Source of the DNA: Allacma fusca | Lineage: Eukaryota; Arthropoda; Collembola; Symphypleona; Sminthuridae | Assembly: GCA_947179485.1 (NCBI GenBank) | Contig: OX359247.1 | Coordinates: forward strand, 37,300,801 to 37,364,800 | Reading direction: 5' to 3' | DNA: 64,000 bases | Part shown: positions 20,308 to 33,160 of the stretch, piece after piece | Position numbering within the stretch: position 1 is the first letter of the stretch | Layout of the letters: each line of letters opens with the position of its first letter | Program-made: the position numbers and the translations under genes | Notes under the pieces: generated by a model | What the model was told of the DNA's origin: nothing | Databases searched by the model: none | Seen by the model: the letters and a program-made list of their open reading frames with translations, nothing else

Positions 20308-21326
20308 ATTGACGAAATGTTATAACTGTATTATTTAATATTAGGGAATTTGTGAAATAGGGTACAGATGGAGCAAATTAAATAGTTAAACCCATTTCGT
20401 GTTAACATTATTTAGCTGTTTTGGTATTTATATAATAATTTTGTGTAATTACTGCAAAAAAGGGGGGTATTTGTTTATAAAATATTATTGTTGCATTCAA
20501 ATTATTATTAAAATTAAAATTCATTGCTGCCAGAGATCCCATCCGCCCCGTAGCAGTCAAAATATCTCCGACTCAAATGCAACTCTGATTCGCACTGTAC
20601 ATGGCTGAAAGAGCACAGTAACCAGCGCTACGGATTAACTCGATGATCCGTACTTACGCATAATACTCTATGATATTTATTGAGCGGGGAGTATTTTTTT
20701 ATGACATGTCACTGCTCGCACCTGTCATTACATTCCTACATGACAGTTTGTTGTTATTTCTTTTGCTCATTTTGCATTACCTTCGTTTTCCTGCTCTTCT
20801 ACTCTGCAAATCTTCCTCTGCTGTTAGCATTATTTTGTAAGCATTAAACTAATAAAAGTACATATTGGACGGATGGCTTGATTGCTAGTATAATGTATTT
20901 TCAGCAATAAATTGTTGCATATTTTGCTGTAGTAAATATGTAGTGTGTTTCGTAACATTTGCCTAGCAATATGATTATTGCTTGTCGCTGAAATTTTTTT
21001 CAAACATCACTGACTCCTACTGTTCGTTTACCCTTTGGTGTTAGGAATCAGCTGTTGTTGCATAAGGCTCCATAATCTTGTCTGGAGCCAACTTATAATT
21101 TAGAATCGATACTAAGGGATCTTACATCATCTTGTAGTTTCAGAAGCTAGCACCGTTCTCCTCACTCACTAGTCTTGCTCAACTTTCCTAATGTGCTTCA
21201 CGTGCAACTTGTGCTCATATTTTGTTGCTACTAACCGCGCGTGACTTAACCTAGACCTAGACCTGTGACCCGTTGACAGGTGGAGCGGGTTTTGGCTGGG
21301 TTCGGGTGGTATATAACATTAAAGTG
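20308..21326. other. Non-coding spacer
   Basis: No gene seen. A moderately GC-rich patch around 20525-20640 has no recognised identity. A second GC-rich patch with CGGGT-type motifs (21260-21315) resembles sequence beyond 22932, suggesting that the hAT element at 21335 inserted into an older repeat. Confidence 0.45.
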
Positions 21327-21334
21327 TGGGCTTT

Positions 21335-22923
21335 TAAGCATGAGATCGGTTCGGTTTAACGCGGTTATCCGACCATCGGTTAACCGAAACCGACGGTTCG
21401 GTTAGAAAAGTCGTAACCGAATTGAAATAACCGAACGGTTCGGATACGTCAATCCCTAACCGGATATCGGTTTCGGATCGGTTCGGTTTTAAATATGAAT
21501 TTATCCGATCGGTTCGGATTAAGTAAATGTAACCGCTCGGTTAAACCGACGGATAACCGATTTTGAATTTCGCTCCTAAAAGTTTTAGGAAATCGTAATC
21601 GAGAACAGCTGTAGCATGAATTTCTCGAGACAAACGATTGTTTCATTATGTATCTGCAATATATTTAGAAAGCACAACGCATGGACCACGAGTACGCATA
21701 CATTTGTTCACCACATCGCAATTATTTCAAACAGCATTATATAATTTTTAGCTTAAATTAAATAACTGCATTAATACTAGAGCATCACCCCGTGGGATAT
21801 TTTAGGCCCGTACCCGTCCGCGACCCGTAAATGTTTACCCGTGCCCGCCCGGCCCGAAATTAAAGTTCAACAATAAAGCCCGGCCCGGCCCGTAAAATTT
21901 AAAAAAGCCCGTAGCCCGGCCGCTAATACCAGTCCAGCCTGTAAATTCATAGCTATAGACCCAGAACAATTTTCTTATTTAATTTTTCATTTTCGCCTTT
22001 GTTGGAATGAAATTGGTAAGGGTTGGGGTTACTTCCACTGCAGAATTCTTACATTTATGTTTGGCCAGAGTTGATGTCCCTCCTTGGCGCGATTGCCTGC
22101 TAAAATATCCCTGCACTCATTGCACTTCGCATAATTTATAGACACCTATGTTCAACTAGTATCTGTTTAAGTGTTTTTAAAACTTGCAATCTTCCGACTA
22201 TTTCCTGTAATTTAATTCGTTGACATTGAATGTCAAGGCATTGTTTTAAAAGTAAAATTACAAACGTTTGAAAATTGTTCCATGTATTCAAGTTATGTAC
22301 TTTTACAACCCCTGATCCAGCATGCGCCACACATGAATTTTTTTACGGGCTTTTACGGGCTTTTACGGGCTTTCACGGTCTTTTTTAACCGCATTGAAAA
22401 GACCGTACCCGCCCTTAACCCGTCAAGAGTAATAAATTTTACCCGTACCCGCCCGAAGCCCAAGCAAGGACACAAACTACCAGGAGCAATGAGCAAAAGA
22501 TGAAAAGTGAGGTTTGGGACCATTTGGTCTTACTGGAGATTTGGTCCATAGGTTTTTAGTTGTCATTTGAAGTTAAATAATAGGTCGAATTTGATAAAAA
22601 TTAGTAATAATTGTTTTAATATTGAATGAAATTTTTTTTAAACAAAGATTTTCAGAAAAGGTTCTAATAAATATGTATCTATTTCGAATGAAGTTTTCAC
22701 TGGTAAAATGTGCAATATTGTTTCGGTTATTCGGATAACCGACAAACGGTTCTGTTATGAAAATCATCCGAACCGATGTATGGCGGTTCGGTTCCGGATA
22801 GGAGAATTTTTTTATCCGAACAAAACGGTTCGGTTCGGATTTTGACAAAAAATTAACCGAAAACTTCGGTTCGGTTCGGTTACGGTTCGGATTTGTGTTT
22901 TATCCGAACCGATCTCATGCTTA
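21335..22923. mobile_element. hAT-type non-autonomous element rich in GGTTCGG and CCCG motifs
   Basis: Exact 20-bp terminal inverted repeats TAAGCATGAGATCGGTTCGG, flanked by the perfect 8-bp duplication TGGGCTTT (21327-21334 and 22924-22931). An 8-bp duplication indicates the hAT superfamily. Both subterminal regions (21340-21560, 22735-22910) are packed with CGGTTCGGTT and TAACCGA words in opposite orientation. The interior (21805-22465) holds a different low-complexity block of CCCGTACCCG and TTTTACGGGC repeats, probably a second nested element of which I could not fix the ends. No transposase is present. Confidence 0.8.
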
Positions 22924-22931
22924 TGGGCTTT

Positions 22932-24648
22932 GAGTGAGCCCGAGATTGCAAAGAAAATGCATTACCAGGATCGGGCCGACGCATTAATTTAGTTTTGTTT
23001 ATCATGCGGATTTTCCCCTATAGAATACACCCTTAGAAAGAAAGTCCACTGTACTTCCTTACACCTGCGCAACCATTTTTTGGCTGCTATTCTAAACGCA
23101 GTCCAATAACTCATTGGAAAGTCCACACATTTTACTACAAATGAGCTTTAAGGGTTTTAAAAATTGTGTGATTTAAATTCCGGATTTCTAAAAAAGACCA
23201 TTTTCAACTTCATGTTCGCCATGGGATCACAAACATTGATCTATGTCAATGAATCAAATTTTAAAGAATCAGAAAAAAAAATTAAAATGGCCTCCTTTAT
23301 ATTTTGCTCACAAATTTTGTCCTAATACATTCACTATACAATACTGGATTACTTATAAGTACTTGCACGTTACATAAAATTCAATATGCATAACCTTGTG
23401 CGCGCTTCGCACGGGACAACTATAACCCAACCCCTCAACCTTTAACCATTGTCTGAATAATTCTCTAAAGGAAACCATTGCCCGAATAATTGCCTAAAAG
23501 TAATCTTTGCCCGAATTATTACCCAAAAGAAGTCATACATCTGATAATTACGCAAAAAGCGTACACGCGTGGCTCGCATTTTATAGTAGTAAAAGATCTT
23601 TATACTCTTTCACAACAGATTATTTACGAAAGGCTGCTACAGTCTACAGTATTATGTATCCTCAAGGCAGTTTAATACTTCACTGAATTTTCATACTATA
23701 CTAGTTAGTGTATAGACATAGACACTTAATTGATTGTATAGGCCTGTTTTTCTATAAATAGAAATTCTTGTGACCATTTGTTGCACAAACCTGCATTAAA
23801 AAACCGGGAGGACCTATTAATTATTTTTCTAATCACAATAAAATTATTTCCGAATTTCTGAAATTGAGAATGACAAGACGCGCGGTTATTGAATGGTAAA
23901 AGAGTTTCCCCCTATAATCAAGAAGTGCGATTCTAGTAATTCCTTACCGACGTTTTTAACCTCTTTCATAAGTGGTTCTTTAAAGGAATCGCTAATCGCT
24001 TTGTATAATTAGATTTTCTGTCTGAAATGACTAAATAAGCGACACACCGACCCTCAAGGATGAGAAATACATGTACTATACATATGTAATAGCTCGAGTT
24101 CTTTTTATTAATTTCGACTGTAATCGCATTTTTTTATGCTAGGGGAGAAAGTATTTTGCCATCCAATAATTATCTTGTTATAATTCTCAATTTCAGCAAT
24201 TCGGAAGTAATTAATTACCTACGAGTAATGAACTTGCCAAAATTATGAACTTAAATAGAAACCTATTATAGTAATAAACAAATTTATCGCTAACCTAAAT
24301 AGTTCTCTAATTTTTTTTTTGCATTTAATTAGTTTTTATCGGAGTGGTGGATGATGAAACGTATTCTTTAAGAATTCTGAATGAATTTGGACTGAACACG
24401 TGGGTATTTCCAGCATTACCTTATTATTTTAATGCAACATGTTTGTCACTTTGTAATGAAACTATTATTGTAACCAGTTTCGAGATAGAACAATATCCCA
24501 GTGTCAAATCTAATTTATCCCAGTACACTTCTTGACTGTATATAAGTAATAAAAAAAATTGTACGGAATTATTACGCTTAGACTCACATCTCTTCAGCAG
24601 CAGCAGCTTCAACGTTGATACATTGTACCCACGCCTCAGAGCAATAAA
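22932..24648. other. Intergenic, upstream of chemoreceptor gene
   Basis: AT-rich with no ORF of note. Three imperfect direct repeats of about 31 bp (CCGAATAATTGCCTAAAAG type) lie at 23445-23533. The 5' flank of the receptor gene at 24649 has no clear TATA box. Confidence 0.45.
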
Positions 24649-26223
24649 ATGACAGAAATTTTAATTAACAACCCCGGGGACAAGAACTGGGTCAGAGAGG
24701 ACACGTTGTTTGACAAATTACGGAGGAAAATATTGCCTTTGATCATATTTGTCTTTGATACTGCCACCCGCCTCAAAGCTATTCCTTTAGTTCGAATAAA
24801 ATCTGCTGAATCCAACTCAATTAGAGCCAGAAAAGTGAAGACCAAGTCCACATCCAATTTTATATTTTACTTAAGTACGCTTCAGGTTCATCTTTACTCT
24901 ATTTACCTCCTGATAACATTTTACCTGAGAATTACATCGGGTAAGATCGGGACGGAAGTGGCGGTTCACTCCGTGAAGTTTGTCGTTGCTGCGACTGCAT
25001 CGCTCCAGATCTTAATTTACACTTTTAGACCTGACGCTGTGGTTGCACTGTTCAATGGATTCGATTCGCTCCAAAAAAAGATCAAACGTACTGTTGCTTT
25101 TTTATGCCGAATTTTATATTTTCAGTTAGAATTATTTCCATAAGAATGAAACTGTACTTTAAAAAACGGGCATGCAAGTTGCTTTTGTTTTTAAATTTAT
25201 TAGGGGATGGTTACAATATATCATTTTGGTGGGAATCCCCAGCAGCCTTAATTCCAATTATCAGCGTGGCTTACCAAAGTTTTGCCCTTTCGTTTGTTTT
25301 CGGCCTGACCTGTATTATCTTCCCTCGTTATTCCATGTTTGTGGGATCCATGCTGAAACCCGAAATATACTCAAATTACTTTGTTCGTTGTATTTTGGGA
25401 GTCTATGAATTTTACGTCTCATTCTTCTGCCTCGCCGTGGATAACATTACTGTAATGGCGGTCTGTGGTTATTTTGTAAATATTCTTCAGTGGCTTCCGA
25501 AATTGCAGTAAGAATTTTATCTACGTCTAAATTAAATAAGCAAAAGCAAACATTTGTGTAATGCCCAATAGTTAATTTTCTCATTTTAAGGACACTAGTA
25601 TCTTATTATAATTTACGATTTGCGGTTTACTATTAAATTAATTTTTAAACTTTTAACTTTTAAGAGGAATTTGTAATTTTAGAACACCAGAGGACTCTAG
25701 AGTTTCCAAAGCCATGCGTCGGAAGCGTTTTCATGAGAAGGTGAAAACTTTCAAGCAAATCAACCTCCTCACGAATTATTTCAATGAGATGTTCTATCAC
25801 TTGATCTCTATCATGGTGTTTGGAATGTGTGGAATGACCACAGTCGGTTTGTATCTCACTATTACAGCATATGGTTTCCTAGATTTCCATGTGTATATGT
25901 TGTTCCCTGTAATGACTTGTATTATGCTCTTCGTCATTTGTGTCATGTTCACCCAAATTGGCTACATAAGGATGTTATCCCAACGGACAAAGCATATCTT
26001 GAGAGTTCAGGCATGTTTGGAAAAAAGTAGGACAACAACTGATTTTGATGCCAATTCAGGCGTCAATAAAATGGCTATTAAGACACTCGTGGCAATGGTG
26101 AGTAGTCTGAAACCGTTCGGGGCCCGAGTCCTTACGGTTTACTGCACAATTAAAACTCCACAACGTATGATGGAGCAAGTATTGAATTACCTTATTCTTG
26201 TTCTTGAAGCAAAGATTCATTAG
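24649..26223 (+). CDS. Putative gustatory-receptor-like seven-pass membrane protein (gene A)
   Basis: Three exons: 24649-25087, 25204-25507, 25683-26223. The introns (116 and 175 bp) have GT-AG ends with phases 1 and 2. The model encodes 427 residues, a usual size for arthropod gustatory/odorant-type receptors. About seven hydrophobic segments can be seen, for example YSIYLLITFYLRI, FALSFVFGLTCIIF, YLTITAYGF and MLFVICVMF. The C-terminal block (LKPFGARVLTVYCTIKTPQR) is shared with the pseudogene at 38.9-40.3 kb and resembles the end of receptor-like families I associate with springtails. Intron 1 was placed by comparison with that paralogue, which has a phase-1 junction at the same site before GDGY/EGY. 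Likely a plasma-membrane chemosensory channel; the ligand is unknown. The insect TYhhhhhQF signature is absent, so the family call is tentative. Confidence 0.75.
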
Positions 26224-28278
26224 TGTAGTTATTACAGTACCTAATTGCTTGTGTATGTAAGTAAGTATATGTTTCAAATGAAATGTGCTCACTGGTAATA
26301 GGATTTACATATATGGGAATGACATCCTCCGAAATTACTACAATAATACATAAAGATACTTTTCCCCGCAATACTTAAAGTTTTACTTTATTAATTAATC
26401 AATCTATAATCATCGTTTTTTCCAAAGTAAAACTTATTTAGACTCTATTAATAATTCATCAATATACAATATTATTTCTTTCAGAGTCTAAATAAGGATT
26501 AAAAATATAACATTTAACCTTTTTTCGTACCTACATGCTTTTAAATAAAAGAATAAAAGAATCAAAAACCATCCCAGAAATGACACTCACTGAAGTGCGA
26601 AAAATGCTGCAGAGAACTACCGGTCTGCAACAATATTTAAATTGGGCTACTAGATAACTAACGAAAATCGTATTTATACAGGGAGTAAGTAGGTGTCGAC
26701 GTAAAAGAAGCGGAGTTTTAATTTTTTGGAGAACGTCGCGTGATCGGACATAATTGTTACCAATTATTACCACAAGCCAAAAGATGCCGGTAAAATCCAA
26801 TATCAACCACTGGCCTGGACATTAGATTACTTAACTGGATAGTATTGACGTTTATTATATTTTAGCCAATAAAATCCACATCAAATAAAAACCGGTTGTT
26901 ACCATTTCTTGCCACTGGATTGGCCTTTATTAATAAAAGCCGGTTTTTTTTCCAACCCTGCTTACTGTACGATGCTTCCCGCGTCTTGGATATTACTACT
27001 CAATGAAAACTTGTAAATATGCGCCTGTAATAATTACATAACTATTCATTACATAACTATTCATACATTACCCAACTGTAATTATTACAGTTGGGTCTAA
27101 ATTTGTTTATGAAACGCCTGTACTTGTAAATTGTCAATAATACAATTGTACTTGTAAAATTGTCATTGTGGGGGTGGGGGTGTATTGCTTATGAAATAGG
27201 ACCCAGGTCGTGAAAACATTTGTAAATGCGCTTTACCAATTTCGGGCATTGAAGCCATTCGTGTTCATTTCGAGTAAATCTTGGGCAATAATAACATTGT
27301 TAAGCCTCCATAGAAGTGGTTAAATAACTTTTGCCTATTTTGAAAAATTTGGCAGCACCCTGGGGCATTCAAATTTTGTAATGGTACATCCCATTTAAAA
27401 TATTGAAATTGTTAGTCTACTTGAGTTTTCAGGTGAACGCTAGTGGTAGTCGTGACCCATACCAAGGTCAACACAAATAAGATTTTTGTAAATCCGTGCG
27501 CTATCTGTACACTTCTGACTATTTGCTGGTGAGTAAATCCTTACTAGGAAGCACGGATCAAAAGTAATGTTCGCAAACTAATCATTCACAACGGAATTAT
27601 ATTGCCAATTATATAATGGGTGATTGTACTAATTGATCGTTTTAATTCTAAATATAGCCCCTCGTTACGTTTACATCCATGCGGATTTCCCTAGAGTTTG
27701 TATAATACTTATAATACATAATAGTAATCACAGTATCTACAGTATAAGTTTGCCTTTTCCCATACCGAATTTTGTAGCTTACCGATTACCTAATATTAGC
27801 CGATTAATTAATATATATCTAGCCAATAATAATTTGCAAATTGGATTAGTACAAACGTTAGGGATGCCATTAAAACGTACAAACGTGCATGTATACATAC
27901 CTATAATTATTATTATATATAATTACTTTTTTGTAGTTTCATTAAGGTGGTTTAGCTATAAAGCAATGTCAACTATTCATCGAATTATCCCAGTAAGTAC
28001 ACACACACATAAGTGAGCCTCATTGCGTAATGAGAGAGGAACATTGTATTCCGCCTGCGTATAGAATTAGTAGCCGTGCATCGTTCACGTGATAATAAGT
28101 ATTTCCTTCAGAATAAAACATCCAGAATTCCAACAACTACATGTGCCTTTATACAATTGGCATAAACACTTATGTGCATGAAATACCTTGCTTAATGCCT
28201 GGCTAACGTTGGTGGTGGCTGATCGTCCCTGATAGAGTCCCTTGCCCTTGACCACAAAGGAATTCTAGGACTTGAACC
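26224..28278. other. Intergenic between receptor genes
   Basis: AT-rich. Inverted words CTTATTTAGACTCT (26428) and AGAGTCTAAATAAG (about 26483) could form a hairpin. A moderately GC-rich unidentified repeat-like stretch lies at 26550-26960 with GCCGGT words. A 25-bp palindrome lies at 27071-27095. No supported gene. Confidence 0.45.
27071..27095. repeat. Perfect 25-bp palindrome
   Basis: Two 12-bp arms CCCAACTGTAAT/ATTACAGTTGGG around one central base. It may be the centre of a foldback element, but no longer arms were seen. Confidence 0.6.
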
Positions 28279-30285
28279 ATGGCAAGTGTTATCATCAGCT
28301 TTTTTAAAATAGTGAACAGAAATATTTTAATTCGGTTTACCCGAAATCAACACCCAGAACTGGGATCTTACATCCAAATATTGAACTCCATGTACTATTT
28401 CTCCAGTCTAATATGCACAACACCTGTACGTTTAGCTTATGACGAGAAACTCAAGAGATACTCTGTTCGCAAGTGCTTCCTCCCACAACAGGTATGTACA
28501 TTTACCTAATTACATTTACGTACAGGCATGTCGAACAAAAGTGTGTATAAAATGAAAGCTCATCTTCACACATCTGTATTTTGTAGCAACTCATTTAAGA
28601 GTGGGGTTCGCAATACGCAACTAAATTTCAGGGTTATATACTAGTTATACAGCTGTATTATCATTTTTTACATAGCACAAGCATGACACACACATCTTTA
28701 AAGTGAGTTTTTAAAAAATGTATATCATACATATGTACTTAGCCGATATCGAAAATTGTTTTTAAATGATTATCTTATTAGCTTGTCTGCGCTTTGGTGC
28801 AACTCGTCACGAGTTTTTCCATCCTTCACCGAGTGTACCTACCACTCACTACCCTCCTGGGAAATAAGAAGTCTCTCGTGGCATATTTTGATTTCATGGA
28901 CGAAAGTCTAGTCAACTTCTACATTTACTTATACTTTTATTCTCATTGGTTCCACACAGAGTGGATTGAAGAGCTTGTAGTAAGTGTTCAAACTACTAAG
29001 CTACGACGATTCAGTACGCTCCAGTGTTGGCAGGTTAATAAAAATACAGTCCCTAACCCCAATGTGGTAAGAAAGCATATGATTTGTTTTACAACGAATT
29101 TTCTACTCCAGGCAAAACTCTTTGCATTTGCCCTGGGAGCTACCACTTTCATCCTCTCAATAAACTGGATTCGCTCCGTCCATGGAATCAGCCTTTCAAG
29201 TTTAGAGAGCTTCCTAGCTAGTGGAGAATCGAATGCCAAAATAATATTTTGGAATAACAAAGATACAAAAATGTCGACAATAACATCAGTAATGGCCATA
29301 ATTGCACGGTTCTATAACTGCCTCTATCATCAGATGATAATGAATAGCTTTCTTCCAAGTTCCATGCTCATGATTTACTGGATAGGTAAAGATTTCTTCA
29401 ATGGAATTAAGCAAGAAAAACTGGATGTGTCGGAAGTACGTGTATTAAGCTCAATTATTAGTTACTTACAATACTATTGCCTTGATAACTGTTTCACCGA
29501 TTTTGAAAAATAATGCAAGAACGTACTCCGCAGGTCCTAACCCTATATGAGGAGTACAAGTTGGTAATAATCAAAGGGAATAATTACTGCAGTAGCTATT
29601 TGTGGTATTATATAAATGTAATACTATTGTTCCACGGAATGCATCTCTTTGATACGCTCAACTACAATGAATTTTGGTGGAAGACCAGCATGTACATTTA
29701 CTACGTGTACACTTGGCTAAACTTATGGCTACCGGTCTCACTATTGATTCATGTAAGGAAGTAACTCCATTTGGGATTCTTGCTTTTGAAAACAAAGTTT
29801 CATTCATGCATGTTGATTCACAAATTATATGAACGAAATAATGACTATGCAGACCAAAGAACTGAAACGTTTTTTGTGGAAGGACCGAAATTATTTGACA
29901 CTGGAACGACGACAATTGGTTATTTTACTTCATGACATGATACCAGGGTTACCCAGGAAAGGAATCAAAGCGGGGGAATTCTCCGTGTCATCTGGATTTT
30001 GTGCTACTGTAAGTATTTCCTCAGAAACTGCAATCTACATATGTACATACCTATATCTTTCTGGTTATTTAGCCAATGCATTGGTTCATCAGCATATTTT
30101 GGCTTGTCAAATACTTGAAATTTTGTAAAATTACGGGATGTATCTTGGTGTGAGTATGTATGGAGAGAAATCTTGTTCAGACATCAACCCATCAAAGTAA
30201 TTATTTTTTTGATTTACAGGTTATCTCAACTGTTTGGTCAAACTCCATGCTAATAAGTCTCTCGAAATTTACTTCAAGGCCATGA
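28279..30285 (+). CDS. Putative gustatory-receptor-like membrane protein (gene B)
   Basis: Five exons, all phase 0: 28279-28491, 28782-29435, 29534-29752, 29853-30008, 30220-30285, giving 435 residues. Donors include GTATGT, GTACGT, GTAAGG and GTAAGT. The start ATG is in context ACCATGG. Hydrophobic stretches are spaced along the protein (LVCALVQLVTSF, FYIYLYFYSHWF, AKLFAFALGATTFIL, YYINVILLFHGMHLF). The C-terminus reads GIKAGEFSVSSGFCATV, then a short last exon with STVWSNSMLISLS. This matches the general pattern of arthropod gustatory-type receptors, whose last exons are short and carry the final membrane helix. It is only distantly related to gene A. AATAAA lies 37 nt after the stop (30322-30327). 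Function as chemoreceptor is inferred; the placement of exon 4's acceptor is the weakest junction. Confidence 0.72.
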
Positions 30286-32001
30286 TTTTGCTACCAAGCA
30301 TTTTCAGAAGCATTATTTGAAAATAAAAATATGATGTACATATCAGGAACGAGACAAAGTAGCTTTCGGATAGTTATAGCTCCTAATTGACGTTCTTTAT
30401 TGTTTAACCAAACCTAATTACATTGATCGGTCAAGCACATGAGCCATAATATTATGTTATTGTTATGATAAAGTATGCCATAAATTAAATTACTCTGTGA
30501 TTTTGTGATTTAAATCGTATGCTTACTGTTGATAAGGTCATCAGTACTGAATAACCACCAATTTTATGTCCACCTGAATTATTTCTAGTCACCAGGGGAA
30601 AGTGTGACTATCAATATGATCACAAAAACAAAATTATTTTAGTAATTCCTATGCAACTGTCAACCGCAGGGCATGGACTTCATTAGTGTTTTATTTATCA
30701 AAGGCAATGTAAATCGTTTGATAAATATCGCAAATGTAGATGCATATGCATATAAGAACTCCCTAGGTTTCCAAATGTCAATTCAAGTGATACTTTTATG
30801 CTTACAGAAGTACAATATACATATGCATATTAAATGTATACAAAATGAAGGAATCGTAATATCTTGTATCTTCTACTACGCAACTGTTATCCATTTTCAA
30901 CAAGCTCTATGTACCAATAATAAACGAGTACTTGTGGCCAGAAAATGGAGTGATTGATATCCATTATGATTATGTGTTTACACAAATATAAATTGCAGTA
31001 GTTTACATTATTTTGCTATTTGCCACAGGATACAATAATTCTTGAAATAAACCTTCTTACAGTATAATTATGTATAAACGTGGTATTAAACCTTCATCGT
31101 TATACGCTGATTGCAGGGCCTTCAGGTCATGGCATGAAAAACTACCAGCAATTTTGGGAATCATCGAAGGTTATTATTGAGTTCGTGTGCACTGAACTAT
31201 TATATTTAATTCACAAAGACAATAAATTGTAGTTGTACAGACCTTCATTATTTGCTATACCAGTCACTATAGTATTTGTTATATTGACTCTAAATCAACA
31301 ATCAAAGGCACAGTCAAGAAATGTATCTAATAAGCCATAAACCAGTTGAATTCAGTTTTGATACACACTTGTATATAATATAGATATGTATAATCCATCA
31401 CCTTAATTAATCTTGATAGTGCACACTCAATAAAATATGTCTACACTAACTAGAATGATTATTGCAATTTCTCATGAATTAACCACGGAAATTCATACCA
31501 TTAAGCAAACGTGTCCGCCTATCATATGTACATATATGTATAGGCCTATCTATAATTACGGTGCAAGGCATTTTTTGAAGAGCCTTGTAGGCGTAGGCAG
31601 AATAGGGTGCAAGAATGCTCCACTAACTGTGGAAACCTCACCGAAATTTAAAGTTTTAAATACAAGGTAAATTGGAAATTTTGTATACACTCGAATATCT
31701 GAATGAAAATTCTACTTTGAACTTAATTCGATTTACTATGCGATATGTTGTCAGACAGCTAATACATTCCCGTTGTCACAATTGTCTTGTTTAGCTGGCT
31801 TTGGGAAATATTTCTTATGGTTTATGAAATCCTAGATAATTCACCTAGCCTATTTCCTTCCTATAATTAAACTAACATAAAGCGCCTCCCTATATGTCTA
31901 TAATTATTAGCCTCGTCAAATTATCTCCCCCCAGTCCTCCCTCCCAGTTTAAGGAAATGTTCAACCAAACGCCTTCCTTAAGTCATATAAAGGATAAAGC
32001 C
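30286..32001. other. Intergenic
   Basis: AT-rich, with no supported ORF; the 94-codon frame at 30673-30957 has no recognisable features. The next element begins at the hAT-like end at 32002. Confidence 0.45.
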
Positions 32002-32004
32002 AGT

Positions 32005-32031
32005 GATGGGTAACGTTATTGGTTAACGTTA
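32005..32031 (+). repeat. hAT left terminal repeat
   Basis: CAGTGATGGGTAACGTTA is a typical hAT end. The subterminal sequence to about 32180 carries repeated TAACGTT/AACGTTA words in both orientations. No matching right end was found downstream of the transposase remnant, so the copy is probably truncated. Confidence 0.65.
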
Positions 32032-32439
32032 ATGATTACCGTTATTATCGCTAAAATCTCAACAACGGTTAATGAGAAATAACGTTTAACATATCCCACT
32101 TGAATAACATAAACTTAACACAACCTGAAAAACTCCAGGCAACAAATAACGTAAACCAAATCATAATAACGTTAATATCGGTTATTTCAATTTCTCAGTA
32201 AAACTTAGAGATGACTACTGACATCTGTTTTGTGGTAAGGTGTAGCTCCTCAAATCGTTTATCAAAATCGTCAGGCGTGGAAATTATTACGTTCTGGTCT
32301 TTGGAATGTAGTGCAGCGTGCATTAAGCAGTGAAACTCATTCAAAATGCAGGGACAGCCGTGACAATAAATAATTTGTTCTAATTCATACAAATCTAAAC
32401 TACTCGTGACGTGAGAAACTTTAGCAAAGTTATTTCAAT

Positions 32440-33160
32440 GGGAGAGAAAAGGTCAGTGTGGTTTTTGAAAAGTTTAAAATCGATAAAATAAACAACGCCT
32501 CGCAGTGCCTTTTCGATGGATGTGAAACAACTTTGAAGGTATCCAACGTAATCATAAATGATTTGTAAAACATTATAACCGCCAAATGAACTGAATGTTT
32601 TTTGATACAAATTGAATGATGAAGCCCGGGATATGAAAAAGACTGCTTTAAAAAGAAAAGTCTCAGTAAATAACGAAGATTCTTTCAATCCCATTGGAAC
32701 CACTTACAACAAACAGCTGAAATTAGAGGATGGGTTCATCAGTAAAACACCTAAGATGGCTAAAGTCAGCATCAATTCAGCTGAAGTTTTACAAGGATGC
32801 TTAGAACTTGTTACAAAAAATGGACGACCTTTCTCTATAGTTGAAGATACAGGGTTTCGAACATTACCCCAGCCTGTTCTAGATTCTTTAAAAATGAATA
32901 TGGATCGCAAAATCATCAACAACGCCACTCTAGACATGTATGAGAAAGAAAGGGTTAATTTGGGGGATGTACTCAAAAGCAAGCTAATGTTTTTGAAGAT
33001 CATCACACCTACAAAAATGGATAGGACATTTCTTGGAATCAACGTGCAGTTTTATGATGGAAAACAAACAGCATTGAAAACGCTCGCAATGATTGAAATC
33101 AAAGGGACTACGAAATCAGAAGAAATTCAGAAATGTGTTGAGGATACTCGCGCGTTATAA
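32440..33160 (+). pseudogene. hAT (ZBED-like) transposase N-terminal remnant
   Basis: The open part (32612-33160) contains the hAT signature NGRPFSIVEDTGFRTL, a following helical stretch, and FLGINVQFYDGKQTALKTLA, which corresponds to the conserved block before the first catalytic half of hAT transposases. Upstream, in other frames, a BED-finger-like piece reads NASQCLFDGCETTLKV with interrupting stops. The frame ends at 33160, long before the expected 600-plus residues and the C-terminal dimerisation domain. The sequence lies about 430 bp inside a hAT-type end. A small domesticated gene is conceivable, but the broken zinc finger argues for decay. Confidence 0.65.

Noticed and set aside
25104..25203. 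A 38-bp intron alternative (25088-25125) that would add about 26 residues to receptor gene A
   Set aside because: The paralogue at 39.7 kb places the exon 2 start at the GDGY/EGY position, supporting the longer 116-bp intron ending at 25203.
28988..29299. 103-codon minus-strand ORF
   Set aside because: Antisense shadow of exon 2 of receptor gene B.
32704..33042. 112-codon minus-strand ORF
   Set aside because: Antisense shadow of the hAT transposase remnant.
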